DNA of 43,511 nt from contig JABHIE010000008.1 of NCBI GenBank assembly GCA_018671175.1, forward strand, positions 1-43,511, given 5' to 3'. Position 1 is the stretch's first letter; each line of letters begins with the position of its first letter. This DNA comes from Planctomycetota bacterium. GTDB taxonomy: Bacteria; Planctomycetota; UBA1135. Below, one piece after another: positions 1 to 8,799 of this stretch. Under the pieces are notes generated by a model. That model was not told the origin of the DNA. It ran no database searches and worked only from the letters and a program-made list of their open reading frames with translations. The position numbers and the translations under genes are program-made.

Positions 1-279
1 CACACGCTTGCGATGGTCGGTTATGACCACGGTGTTGCTCACAACGCCAACGCATCTTGCGTCGATTGCCACATGGCAAGAATGGCCAAGACGGGCGCGG
101 GCGTAGAGAGCAAGCGCACCATTGATGGCTACTACTACGAAAACGACATTACTTCCCATGTCTTTGATGTGCCTAACAAGACCACACTCACTGGCGTGGC
201 ACCTTCGAGTGCAATGCCGATTCCATACACCAGCGCTTGCGCAACTTGCCACAATGTAGAGGATTTCTACACTCCATAA
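1..279 (+). CDS. C-terminal end of a multiheme c-type cytochrome (5' truncated by window edge)
   Basis: The frame is open from base 1 and ends at a TAA at 277-279, so only about the last 92 residues of a longer protein are present. Two CxxCH heme-binding motifs are visible (CVDCH and CATCH). The residues and the DNA are almost identical to the end of the complete cytochrome encoded at 409-3357: base 1 lines up with base 3085, with only a few changes (for example RTI versus LTL, and TGVAP versus LGVLP). This is therefore the tail of a tandem paralogue, separated from the next copy by a strong terminator. Heme would be attached outside the cytoplasm. The electron-transfer partner and the reaction cannot be read from this fragment. 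Confidence 0.9.
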   Translation, partial: HTLAMVGYDHGVAHNANASCVDCHMARMAKTGAGVESKRTIDGYYYENDITSHVFDVPNKTTLTGVAPSSAMPIPYTSACATCHNVEDFYTP

Positions 280-318
280 GTTCGCAGCTTGAGCTAGGGT
301 CTCAAACTCTCGCTCGTT

Positions 319-352
319 CCGCCCCGCAGATTTTTCTGCGGGGCGGTTTTTT
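319..352 (+). terminator. Rho-independent terminator
   Basis: A perfect 12-bp GC-rich hairpin (left arm 319-330, loop TTTT, right arm 335-346) is followed by six T residues. It sits about 40 bases after the stop of the truncated cytochrome gene and insulates it from the following copy. Confidence 0.93.
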
Positions 353-408
353 AATTAAAATCTCCTAAAAATGGCGTCCAGAGCAAGGTTTTTTCACTCT
401 GTCTAAGT

Positions 409-3357
409 ATGGCTCTCCCACTACTCCCACTACTTTTAGCCCTTGCGGCAACGCCCATTCCGCAAACCGGGCCGCCCAGCCTCTCTGTGGCCAACCTCAC
501 CGAAGGCCTATCCGCTGTGATTTCGATCGACAACTGCGCGCCGGGTGACAGCATTCAAGTTGCCGCCTCCCTGCATGGAGGTGGCCCCATTCCTTCTAGT
601 TTCGGCTTCGTAAATTTAACACTCCCTTTGATTTTATTTTCACCCATGGCGGCCAACGCCTCGGGCGCGGCGGCATTTCAAGAATCTATTCCAGCAAGAA
701 CCGCGGGCATCCCGGTCTGGTTTCATGCGGTCAATACAACCACTGGTCAGCTAAGCAATAGTTTGGCAGAAGTCATCGGCTCATACAGGGCGCCCCGAAT
801 CAATTCCGCCTTGCCTGATGAAGCAAGCCAGGGCTCTGTTGCCGCCATCACCCTCAGGGGGGGTGATTTTCAAAACGGGGCTCAAATCGAACTCTTTAAC
901 AATAACATGACGATTTCAGCCGAAGGAGAGTGGTTTGGTCACAACAGCGTAATTGGCGGCAGTCTCGACCTAACGCTCGCCCCTGCAGGCCTCTACTCCC
1001 TGCGCGTGACGAACCCCAACGAACTTTCCGGCGAGCTGATTGACGGGTTTCGAGTGCTCCCTGTCGCGCCGAGCATTGCCTCCATTTCGCCTGATGCTGG
1101 GGATCAAGGCACATGGATTACCGCCACCATCTCTGGCTCAGGCTTCATACCCGGCGCAACAGCCGAGCTGCGGCAAGGCGCCGAAGTGATTGCGGGTGAT
1201 GTTGTCATCGCCCCGTCGGGCGCCGCCCTTACGGCTTCTTTTCTGCTTCGACCACCACTCGGTTTTTACGACACCGTCATAACCAACCCAAGCGGGCTGA
1301 GCGCAAGCCTTGCGCAAAGCTTTGAAGTCACAGAGGCCAACCTTTCTTTCCAAGGCACCGTTTCCGACCCTAGCGGCGCTCTCATTCTTGCCGCAACGGT
1401 TTATCTAATTCCAGCGCTTGATGTCGCCAACTTGCCAGCATTAACCTCCGCAAACCGTCGCTCAACCTTCGATGGTCTTGGCGGCTATGACATGCCCGAG
1501 TCCATGGATTTCGATGAGCCTCTCGAAGACTTGGTCCGCCTCAATGGCGCCAGCTTCTTGAGTGCCTTGACTGACGCCGACGGGCGTTTTGCCATCAGCG
1601 ATGTTCCAGATGGTCGCTTCTATGTCTATGTTGAGCCAAGCGATGCTGACCACCTTCCTGGTGGTAGCCTCTGCCGTGATTCAATCACAGAATCTGGTTT
1701 GCGCGGCTTCGATCTCGCGATTTCTGTTTCTGGCGTGACTGGGGCCAATGCTCACTACATGGGCGCTGACCGCTGCCTCGAATGCCACACCGACCATGTC
1801 GGCACTAAGAGCCTCGCTCACTCGCTTGGCTTTAAGGTCCCTAACGAGGTTAGCCCTCTGCAAGACCTAAGTGATTTCCCTGAGTTTGATATGTCTTTTG
1901 ACTATTTCACCACAGGCACCAACTACACCGTTGGCTCAAAAGTTTACTACTACGAGCCTGATTCAGCTCGCGGCATGGATGACTTCAAGATTTCAGAAAC
2001 TAGCCAAGGCGCTGCTAATGTCATCGTTCTCTGGCTCTGGACAGACGCGGGTACAGGCATTCCAAACATCACTTTTGAAAATGTTTTGAATCCGGCCGAT
2101 CCAATGAACCTCCACACACACGAAGTTCGTTTGACTTACGGTGGTGCTGTCAACAAGCAGCGTTACATGCTTGAGTGGGAAAACTGGGCTGCCGACGGCT
2201 CTGCCGCTGCTGGTGGAAATGGCCTCAAGGGTCTCTACCCAACGCTTCAATTCCAAGGCTTCACTGTTGATCAAGCTGGTGGCGATGTCACGGGCTACGA
2301 AGGCAGTGCAGATCGCTCTCGTCAGGTTTGGCGCGACTACCACATGGATTACTACTGGAACTACCAAACAAACAGGTTCATGGTTCCTGGTTCCGTTGAT
2401 GGCAAAGCTCACAACATTTCTGTGAAGTGCATGGGTTGCCATGCCACAGGTTGGAGTGTTGCTGGCCCAGACCCTATTACGGGCGAAGTTTTGTCGAGCT
2501 CAATCGCGTCACTTAATGGCGAGTATGACCTTGACCATGATGGTGTGACTGACATCCTTAACACGGGTTGCGAGTCTTGCCACGGTGCTGGCTCAAACCA
2601 CATCGCCGCTCAAGGCCCAAGTGGTTCTCAGAATGGCGCTTTCATCGTGTCTCCTGAAGACCTCACTCCAAGCCGCGAAGTCATGCTTTGCATGCGCTGC
2701 CACGACCGCATTTCTGGTCAGGGCGAGCACTTTGGTGCTGGCGCGGGCGACCACCCAATTAACCTTGCTAACGAATGGCCAGAGGCTGGCATGGGTATGG
2801 CTGAATTCTTTGCGGATTACGCAGCGGATGGCGTCAAGGCACCCAAGAGTTCGAAAAACTGGGGCGATGACATCCACGCGAAGTCACACCACCAGCAGGC
2901 TCCTGATTTCTTGAAGTCGGCTCACTATCGCAACGAGTTTGAACTTGTAACTTGCGTTAGCTGCCACGACATGCACGGGGGCACGGGCGAGAAGCGCGCT
3001 TTGACGGCTGACCCTGATGTCGTCGATTCTGCTTTGTGCATGAGCTGCCACAATACTGACCTCTCAGGCGGCGACACCAGTGGCCACACGCTTGCGATGG
3101 TCGGTTATGACCACGGTGTTGCTCACAACGCCAACGCATCTTGCGTCGATTGCCACATGGCAAGGATGGCCAAGACAGGCGCGGGCGTAGAGAGCAAGCT
3201 CACCCTGGATGGCTACTACTACGAAAACGACATTACTTCCCATGTCTTTGATGTGCCTAACAAGACCACACTCCTTGGCGTGCTTCCTTCGAGTGCAATG
3301 CCGATTCCATACACCAACGCTTGCGCAATGTGCCACAATGTAGAGGATTTCTACTAA
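409..3357 (+). CDS. Exported octaheme c-type cytochrome with Ig-like N-terminal region
   Basis: A 982-residue protein. A hydrophobic N-terminus (MALPLLPLLLALAA) acts as a signal peptide. Residues ~130-310 hold two Ig/IPT-like beta domains (repeated 'SISPDAGDQGTWITATISGSGF'-type strands, motif shortened here) and residues ~312-430 resemble a carboxypeptidase-regulatory-like fold. From Cys456 onward eight CxxCH motifs occur: CLECH, CMGCH, CESCH, CMRCH, CVSCH, CMSCH, CVDCH and CAMCH, giving eight predicted covalent hemes, with many additional His residues as possible distal ligands. It is a tandem paralogue of the truncated gene at 1-279. The architecture suggests a periplasmic or surface electron carrier, or a multiheme oxidoreductase of the cytochrome c554/hydroxylamine-oxidoreductase kind, but no specific reaction can be assigned. 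The first ATG after the terminator is used as start. Confidence 0.88.
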   Translation: MALPLLPLLLALAATPIPQTGPPSLSVANLTEGLSAVISIDNCAPGDSIQVAASLHGGGPIPSSFGFVNLTLPLILFSPMAANASGAAAFQESIPARTAGIPVWFHAVNTTTGQLSNSLAEVIGSYRAPRINSALPDEASQGSVAAITLRGGDFQNGAQIELFNNNMTISAEGEWFGHNSVIGGSLDLTLAPAGLYSLRVTNPNELSGELIDGFRVLPVAPSIASISPDAGDQGTWITATISGSGFIPGATAELRQGAEVIAGDVVIAPSGAALTASFLLRPPLGFYDTVITNPSGLSASLAQSFEVTEANLSFQGTVSDPSGALILAATVYLIPALDVANLPALTSANRRSTFDGLGGYDMPESMDFDEPLEDLVRLNGASFLSALTDADGRFAISDVPDGRFYVYVEPSDADHLPGGSLCRDSITESGLRGFDLAISVSGVTGANAHYMGADRCLECHTDHVGTKSLAHSLGFKVPNEVSPLQDLSDFPEFDMSFDYFTTGTNYTVGSKVYYYEPDSARGMDDFKISETSQGAANVIVLWLWTDAGTGIPNITFENVLNPADPMNLHTHEVRLTYGGAVNKQRYMLEWENWAADGSAAAGGNGLKGLYPTLQFQGFTVDQAGGDVTGYEGSADRSRQVWRDYHMDYYWNYQTNRFMVPGSVDGKAHNISVKCMGCHATGWSVAGPDPITGEVLSSSIASLNGEYDLDHDGVTDILNTGCESCHGAGSNHIAAQGPSGSQNGAFIVSPEDLTPSREVMLCMRCHDRISGQGEHFGAGAGDHPINLANEWPEAGMGMAEFFADYAADGVKAPKSSKNWGDDIHAKSHHQQAPDFLKSAHYRNEFELVTCVSCHDMHGGTGEKRALTADPDVVDSALCMSCHNTDLSGGDTSGHTLAMVGYDHGVAHNANASCVDCHMARMAKTGAGVESKLTLDGYYYENDITSHVFDVPNKTTLLGVLPSSAMPIPYTNACAMCHNVEDFY

Positions 3358-3400
3358 ACCCACTCTATGCGGGCCCTAAAGCCAGACGCTAATCTTTGGC

Positions 3401-4894
3401 ATGCGTTACTGGCTACTCCCCGCCCTCATCACCGCCCTTTCCGCCTGCTCTGACCGCCCAACCGCTGCGACGACGGCGAGTGGTGAAGCTACCCAGCCCG
3501 ACATCATCCTCATTTTGGCGGATGACCTTGGCGTCGGTGATTGGGGTGCGGGTGGTGGCGAAATGCACACGCCAAATCTTGACAAGCTCTGCGCGGATGG
3601 CGTCCGTCTCGATCGCTACTACACCTACCCATTATGCACGCCAACGCGCGTTTCGTTAATGAGCGGCTCATCCCCCGCGCGTTACGAAATGATTTTTTCT
3701 CCGCTTCGCCCCTGGGACGCCCGCGCTCTGCCGCGTGATATTGTTACTTTGCCCGATCGTTTGCGCCAAGTCGGTTATCGCACCGCGCTTGTCGGCAAAT
3801 GGCATCTTGGCCACGCCAAACCCTGGATGCACCCCAACGCGCGCGGCTTTGATCATTTTTATGGTTTTGTGACGGGCGCGATTGATTATGTCACGCGCAA
3901 CTCGCGTAACGGCGGGCTTGATTGGCAGCGTAATGGGCAATCCGTAACGGAAGAGGGTTACTCCACCACGCTCTTTGGAGCTGAGGCGGCAAGCTGGATT
4001 GGCAAGCAGAAAAAGACCGAGCCGTTTTTTATGTACCTACCGTTTAATGCGCCGCACACCCCGCTTCAGGCGCCAAAACGATTCACTGAGCACTACACCG
4101 ATACGGTCAGCGACCCCGACCGCCGTGTTTATTGCGCCATGGTCGAGGCCATGGACGAAGCCATCGGCAAAGTCATGACCGCCGTCGAAGCGCGTGGTCG
4201 AGCCGACAACACTCTGATCATTTTCGTTTCTGACAATGGCGCGTCGCCCAAACATGGTGGCAACAACGGCCCTCTGCGTGGCGGAAAAGGCACAACCTTC
4301 GAAGGCTCTCTGCGCGTACCCGGCGTGATGCATTGGCCTGCAGAATTGCCCGCAGGCACGGTTAGCTCGCAACTCGTTAGCTCACTTGATTGGTACCCTA
4401 CGATTCTTGATGCGGCAGGAACAAGCGCCCAAAACCCTGACGGCATCAATGCGCAACCTGACGGCAAAAGCATCCTGGAAACCCTCTCGCCTGAGCTTGA
4501 AACGCAGCCGCGCGAAGATTTGTTTTTTGCGACTTGCACGAGCAAAATGACTTCATACTCGGTGATTCGCTGGCCTTGGAAATTAACGCAACGCATTTTC
4601 CGAGGCACGGAAGTCACCCGCAATTTTTTGTTTAACCTGAGCGAAGACCCGAAAGAGTCAAACAATCTCAACGAGCCCGAAGTTGCAATCGGTAACGAGT
4701 TGCGCGAGGCCATTTTGACCTGGGTAAAAGAGGTGCACCCCGATGGTGTCGATTATCACATGCCGGCAAGTTGCACAACGCAAACGCCGCCGACGGGCTG
4801 GCAGGCCCCGGCCGACTGGACCGACTTGGGTACTTTGCAAACCGTCGATAAGCCTCAAATGGCACCCGCGCCAGATTTGCGAGAGCAACATTAA
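3401..4894 (+). CDS. Type I sulfatase (arylsulfatase-like) lipoprotein
   Basis: A 497-residue alkaline-phosphatase-superfamily sulfatase. The N-terminus has a lipobox (ALSAC, Cys16), so the enzyme is predicted to be a lipoprotein outside the inner membrane. Metal-binding Asp41-Asp42 lie in 'ILADDLG'. The sulfatase signature CTPTR begins at Cys79, the residue converted to formylglycine in active type I sulfatases; 'GKWHLGH' and 'SDNGASPKHGGNNGPLRGGKG' segments (each a known sulfatase block) follow. It would hydrolyse a sulfate ester, with the substrate unknown. It is 43 bases after the cytochrome gene and converges on the kinase gene with a 2-base gap. Sulfatases of this class are especially numerous in planctomycetes. 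Confidence 0.95.
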   Translation: MRYWLLPALITALSACSDRPTAATTASGEATQPDIILILADDLGVGDWGAGGGEMHTPNLDKLCADGVRLDRYYTYPLCTPTRVSLMSGSSPARYEMIFSPLRPWDARALPRDIVTLPDRLRQVGYRTALVGKWHLGHAKPWMHPNARGFDHFYGFVTGAIDYVTRNSRNGGLDWQRNGQSVTEEGYSTTLFGAEAASWIGKQKKTEPFFMYLPFNAPHTPLQAPKRFTEHYTDTVSDPDRRVYCAMVEAMDEAIGKVMTAVEARGRADNTLIIFVSDNGASPKHGGNNGPLRGGKGTTFEGSLRVPGVMHWPAELPAGTVSSQLVSSLDWYPTILDAAGTSAQNPDGINAQPDGKSILETLSPELETQPREDLFFATCTSKMTSYSVIRWPWKLTQRIFRGTEVTRNFLFNLSEDPKESNNLNEPEVAIGNELREAILTWVKEVHPDGVDYHMPASCTTQTPPTGWQAPADWTDLGTLQTVDKPQMAPAPDLREQH

Positions 4895-4896
4895 GC

Positions 4897-6882
4897 TCAG
4901 TATTGGCCAAGCAGTTTTTCGCAATCAAGGATGGCTCGCTTGAGTGCATGCTCGTCTAGTGTCGACAACTGTATGTACTCGTTTTGCGCGAGTTTGTTTA
5001 AAGCGCCGCGGTTAAAAAAAATGAGTTGGCGCGTGGGCGCTTCGAGCATGTTTTTGTAGTGCCGCCATTCTTCGAGGCTCTTTAGCGCAATGAGTTGCGG
5101 CACCCGCTTTGGTTGTTGTTGGACGGGCTCTACTTTTGCGGGATCTAGCCTTGGGCTTCCGCCCTCTTTTTCCAAAAAGGCGTTTGACTGGGTCCATTTT
5201 TTTTCGAACAAAACGCGTTCCGTTTCGGTCAGGCGGCCCAAGTAAGTTTGCTCTATTACGCCAAGCAGCACAATTGCTTTACGAACTTCCGGACGACTCT
5301 TGCGGCGTAAGCCACTGTCGAGAATCCGTGTGGCGCGCAACCAATCCTGCGAGTGAGACAAGTGGGGCAATTCAATCTTATTCGTTTTAAGTGTGGCCTG
5401 CTGAGTGGCAACACTTCCAGGAGGTGATGACTTGTCGGGCGAGCGCTTCGGTGCGGGTTGCTTATCGGGAGCAGGCTCAACTTCTGTTGGTTCAATAAGT
5501 TGTGGTGCCGAATAAGACGAGTGCTCGACGCCTTGCGGCCGCATACCCTCTTGCACCCCTTTATCGTAAACATCTTGTACAAGTCGGTTCGCCCAATAAA
5601 GGGCTAGTGCGCTGGCGACTAAAACAATGATGACGGAAATGGGAGAACTCTTTTTTTGCCGCCGCCGCGACTGTCGGGGCGCTCGAACGACGGGTGTAGA
5701 ACGAAGAGGGGAGGCCGCTTGTTTCTCTAGCTCAAGGGCAGCTCGAGTCATTTCGCTCGCAGAAGAAAACCGCAAAGAGGGCGTTTTCTGTAATGCCTTT
5801 TGCAAAAATGCCTCTACCGCCAAAGGAGTGTCTAGGCCTACATCAGAAAAAGTAGGTGGCGCATCTTGGCGATGCGCACGCAAAACAGACGGCACGCCAA
5901 TTTCTTCAAAAACATGACGGCCAGTGACTAATCGAAAAAAGGTACACCCTAAAGAGTAAAGGTCGGATCGCGAATCCATCACGCCGCCCTTTGTAGAACA
6001 TTCGGGAGCCATAAAATGAGGCGTGCCGCCGTGTTCTTTTGCAGCTATTTCACGAGTAGCCGCCATACCAAGGTCTGCGAGCTTGACCTCGCCGCGGGCA
6101 TCAATCATGAGGTTGGCCGGCTTAACATCACGGTGCACAAGCCCCTTACCCTCGGCATAATCAAGCGCCTGTAAACAATCCAAAATGGCTGATAGCGCCT
6201 CTTTCCAGGGCAATGCGCCTTTTTCGCGGAGGACATCTTCTAGAGAGCCGCCACGAATCAATTCCATGGAATAATAAACATTGTCGCCCTGATGGCCGCA
6301 GTCATAAACCTGGACAAGGTTGGGGTGAGCCAACGCCGCAGCAAAGCGCGCTTCTTGCAAAAAACTTGCAATCGCATCTTTGTCTTGCGCCAATTCTTGC
6401 GAAAGAACTTTTAGCGCAACCTCTCGATCAAGGCTCTGCTGAAGGGCGCGATAAACCACGCCGAAAGAGCCCATCCCGAGTACATCTTTAGGGATGTAGC
6501 CGCCAACATCAGTGCCAACGAGCGGCTCGCGCATCATGACTTTAATCTTTTTCTTAGGGGCGGTTGATTCACCCGCGGCGACACGATTTCCGATGCCGAT
6601 AATGAGTATTTGAATATCACCAATTTGGACGCAATCGCCGATGGCGAGAATAGAGGAATTGCAACTATTGCCGTTTACCCAAGTGCCGTTTGCAGATTTA
6701 AGATCTACAACTTCCCATAGCCCGGCCTTGCTTTCAAACACACAGTGTCTGCGCGAAACGGATTTGTCGTCGACGCATAAATCACACCCCGAATCACGGC
6801 CGACTACGGCTCGCGTTTGGACCTGTTTGACAATCTTGGCTTCCCCAACCTGGATAGTGAGTTTCATAATGATTTCAAGCAT
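4897..6882 (-). CDS. FHA-domain Ser/Thr protein kinase with one transmembrane segment
   Basis: A 661-residue protein. Residues ~5-95 form an FHA phosphothreonine-binding domain (VGRD at 27-30, SRRH at 43-46, NGTWVNG at 65-71). Residues ~130-390 are a Hanks-type kinase: glycine loop GMGSFG 136-141, catalytic Lys158 in VALKVL, HRDVKPAN from His250, metal-binding motif DLG at 270-272 instead of DFG, and APE near 292. A basic stretch and a single hydrophobic helix (~425-445, SVIIVLVASALALYW) follow, then a ~200-residue proline-rich, presumably extracytoplasmic part of unknown role. All catalytic residues are present, so it should be active. It starts 25 bases from the divergent thioredoxin-like gene. 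An ATG five codons downstream (6867) is an equally possible start. Target proteins are unknown. Confidence 0.93.
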   Translation of the reverse strand: MLEIIMKLTIQVGEAKIVKQVQTRAVVGRDSGCDLCVDDKSVSRRHCVFESKAGLWEVVDLKSANGTWVNGNSCNSSILAIGDCVQIGDIQILIIGIGNRVAAGESTAPKKKIKVMMREPLVGTDVGGYIPKDVLGMGSFGVVYRALQQSLDREVALKVLSQELAQDKDAIASFLQEARFAAALAHPNLVQVYDCGHQGDNVYYSMELIRGGSLEDVLREKGALPWKEALSAILDCLQALDYAEGKGLVHRDVKPANLMIDARGEVKLADLGMAATREIAAKEHGGTPHFMAPECSTKGGVMDSRSDLYSLGCTFFRLVTGRHVFEEIGVPSVLRAHRQDAPPTFSDVGLDTPLAVEAFLQKALQKTPSLRFSSASEMTRAALELEKQAASPLRSTPVVRAPRQSRRRQKKSSPISVIIVLVASALALYWANRLVQDVYDKGVQEGMRPQGVEHSSYSAPQLIEPTEVEPAPDKQPAPKRSPDKSSPPGSVATQQATLKTNKIELPHLSHSQDWLRATRILDSGLRRKSRPEVRKAIVLLGVIEQTYLGRLTETERVLFEKKWTQSNAFLEKEGGSPRLDPAKVEPVQQQPKRVPQLIALKSLEEWRHYKNMLEAPTRQLIFFNRGALNKLAQNEYIQLSTLDEHALKRAILDCEKLLGQY

Positions 6883-6907
6883 AGCGTCTTTTCGCTAATC
6901 TACAGCC

Positions 6908-7972
6908 ATGATTTTAACCCTACTCCTTACGGCCCCGCTCGCCTCATGCGCATTGCCAAATGCTGCGCAAGATGACCCGCCGGCGGTCGCTCAAGCGCAA
7001 AGCTACAAAGAGCTCGAAGCTGAGTTTTCAACCGCCCACAAGAAATGGATGGCCGCCATGGACGCAGCCTCTAAAGAGGGCACCTACCCACCATTCGGCG
7101 ACAACCCGACAAAAGAGTTTTTCGCTCGCTTCCGCGCAGTGGCCAAAGACGTTAACTCAACTCAGCTCGATAGTGGGCAAGCAAAACTATGGTGCCTGAT
7201 GCGCTTGAGCGATTCTGGCATCAACTGGAAAAGCCCTGTCGGCGTAGCCGAAAAAATGGCCTCCGACCTTTTTCAAAACTATGCTAAAGAAATCGATCTA
7301 GCCAAAGTGCCCGATGCCATTAGTCGGTTTTGCTGGCTAGACCCTGAGCCAACAGTCAAAGCGCTGGCCAATCTTGTCGAAGTCGCTCCAAGCATTGATT
7401 TAAAAGTCGGCCTACTCATCGCACAGGCTACGATTTATGCGGATCAACTCAATGACGCAGACACTGCTATTGCCAACCTAGATCTTGTCGCTAAAGATTA
7501 TGGCAAAAGCGCCCTGGCCGCCAAGGCGGAAAAACTAAAGAACCGTATCGCAAACCTTCGCGTCGGCGGAATCGCACCTGAATTTCAGGGCGTCGATGTT
7601 GACGGCAAGACCATCAAGTTAAGCGACTACAAAGGAAAGGTTATCTTCCTCGATTTTTGGGGTTTCTGGTGAGGCCCTTGTGTGGGCGAATTCCCACACC
7701 AAAGAGCGCTCGTTGAGCAGTTCAAAGACCAACCCTTCACCATCCTTGGCGTAAACACTGATTCTGACCCAGATGAGTATCGTGAAAAATGCATTGAGCA
7801 CCAAGTAACTTGGCCAAGCATTTTTAACGGATGCGGTGTACCCGAAGAATGGGGTATTAGTTCTTACCCAACCACTTTCCTCATCGACTCTAAGGGTGTC
7901 ATCCGCTACAAAAATTTACGCGGCAAATCTATGGCGCCGAAAATCGCCGAGCTCTTAGCTGAGATGAAATAA
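6908..7972 (+). CDS. TlpA/thioredoxin-like lipoprotein, predicted selenoprotein with in-frame TGA (Sec255)
   Basis: Residues 1-254 end at a TGA at 7670-7672; the same frame then continues without a break to a TAA at 7970-7972. Read through, it is a 354-residue protein. The N-terminus is hydrophobic with a possible lipobox (LASC). Residues ~30-220 are helical and resemble the long N-terminal region of planctomycete TlpA-type proteins. The rest is a redoxin/TlpA domain: 'LSDYKGKVIFLDFWGFW', then TGA, then 'GPCVGEFPH', and later the cis-Pro region 'SSYPTTFLID'. The TGA falls exactly where the first Cys of the WCGPC motif is expected, giving U-G-P-C. A stem-loop starts right after the TGA. Selenocysteine insertion is the simplest reading; a point mutation of TGC/TGT or a sequencing error is the alternative. 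Predicted role: extracytoplasmic thiol-disulfide or peroxide chemistry. Confidence 0.82.
7671..7711 (+). promoter_or_regulatory. Candidate bacterial SECIS stem-loop
   Basis: Immediately 3' of the TGA, a perfect 7-bp stem (7680-7686 with 7693-7699) closes a six-base loop CGAATT. It extends downward with a two-base bulge and further pairs (7677-7679 with 7702-7704, 7674-7675 with 7706-7707, 7671-7673 with 7709-7711). Bacterial SECIS elements lie inside the coding sequence just after the UGA and usually carry a G in the first loop positions; here G is second. The loop begins about 14 bases after the UGA, at the short end of the expected spacing. No folding program was run. Confidence 0.6.
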
Positions 7973-7977
7973 GCGCC

Positions 7978-8793
7978 TTAAATGAATCGGCTTAATTCAC
8001 GAGCCAATTCATGAAAGCGATGCCCGTCGCGAGCTAATTCCCAGCAAGCGGGCGTGTTGCGAATCAGAGCAAACCTGGCCAGCGCTTCTTTTAGCGCTGG
8101 CCAATCTATTTCGCCCTCGCCTGGCGCACAGTGATCATGTCGACCGCGCGGCATGTCGTCAAGCTGGATGTTAATGATTTGGTTATCAAACTTTTTAAGC
8201 GCCTCGACTGGAGAATAGGAATCATTCACCAGAAGATGGCCGACATCTAGACAAAGGCCAAAAGCACCGCTTGATCTGTTTTCGGCTAAAACATAATCAT
8301 CGAGTGTCGCGACGAAATGCCCTGGTTCGGGCTCTAATGCCAGTTTTGCGCCATATTTCTCAGCAAGCGGTGATAGATTTTCGACGGCCTGCATCAAACA
8401 AGAACGCGCGCCTTTAATTGTTTGGTCGACAGGCAAAGCGCCTGACCAAAAAGATAAAACGCTAGAACCGAGTAGTTCGCACCACTCGCAAAGGGTGCGT
8501 AAATATTTTAATCTGAGCTGCCGCGTGTCGTCGACCTCAAGCAAATTGGGGCGGTGCTTTTGCGTTGCGCTCAAAGAAAATCGCGCACCACTTTCGACGA
8601 CCACTTTTAGCCCGTGTTGCTCACACAAAATGCCTACGCGCCTAACCTCGGCAGAGGTTGTGTAGCGAGGGTCTAAATGCGCGACATCGGGCGTAATCGC
8701 AATGGCCGTATAACCCAAATCACTCAGCAACGGAATGGCGTCTTCAAGTCGGTGACTTGTGAAGCTGTTGGAGTTCCAGCCGAGATGAAGCAT
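7978..8793 (-). CDS. Sugar phosphate isomerase/epimerase-like TIM-barrel protein
   Basis: A 271-residue protein of the xylose isomerase-like TIM-barrel family (AP endonuclease 2 superfamily). Visible family features are 'LGWNSNSF' at the start, 'LALEPEPGHF' with metal-ligand Glu, 'GLCLDVGHLL', and near the C-terminus 'HDHCAPGEGEIDW', matching the HxHxxPGxGxxD metal-binding signature. It probably isomerises, epimerises or cleaves a sugar or related polyol using a divalent metal, but the substrate is unknown. Last gene of a minus-strand run: it begins 6 bases after the membrane protein gene upstream and its stop is 5 bases from that of the convergent selenoprotein gene. Confidence 0.85.
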   Translation of the reverse strand: MLHLGWNSNSFTSHRLEDAIPLLSDLGYTAIAITPDVAHLDPRYTTSAEVRRVGILCEQHGLKVVVESGARFSLSATQKHRPNLLEVDDTRQLRLKYLRTLCEWCELLGSSVLSFWSGALPVDQTIKGARSCLMQAVENLSPLAEKYGAKLALEPEPGHFVATLDDYVLAENRSSGAFGLCLDVGHLLVNDSYSPVEALKKFDNQIINIQLDDMPRGRHDHCAPGEGEIDWPALKEALARFALIRNTPACWELARDGHRFHELARELSRFI

Positions 8794-8799
8794 CGGTTT

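Noticed and set aside
1993-2442. 149-residue open frame on the minus strand inside the cytochrome gene
   Set aside because: It lies entirely opposite a gene with clear heme motifs and has no recognisable domain; a shadow frame.
4129-4713. 194-residue open frame on the minus strand inside the sulfatase gene
   Set aside because: Opposite a well-supported sulfatase and rich in Arg/Ser/Pro without domain pattern; a shadow frame.
7670-7672. Genome-wide reassignment of TGA to Trp or Gly
   Set aside because: Many genes in the window end normally with TGA (dnaA, parA, lptD, the LptC-like gene, kdsC), so TGA is a stop here in general.
7682-7972. A separate small protein starting with GTG or ATG-like codons after the TGA of the thioredoxin gene
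   Set aside because: The part before and after the TGA forms one intact domain in a single frame, and a free fragment would lack the first half of the fold; read-through as selenocysteine explains both.
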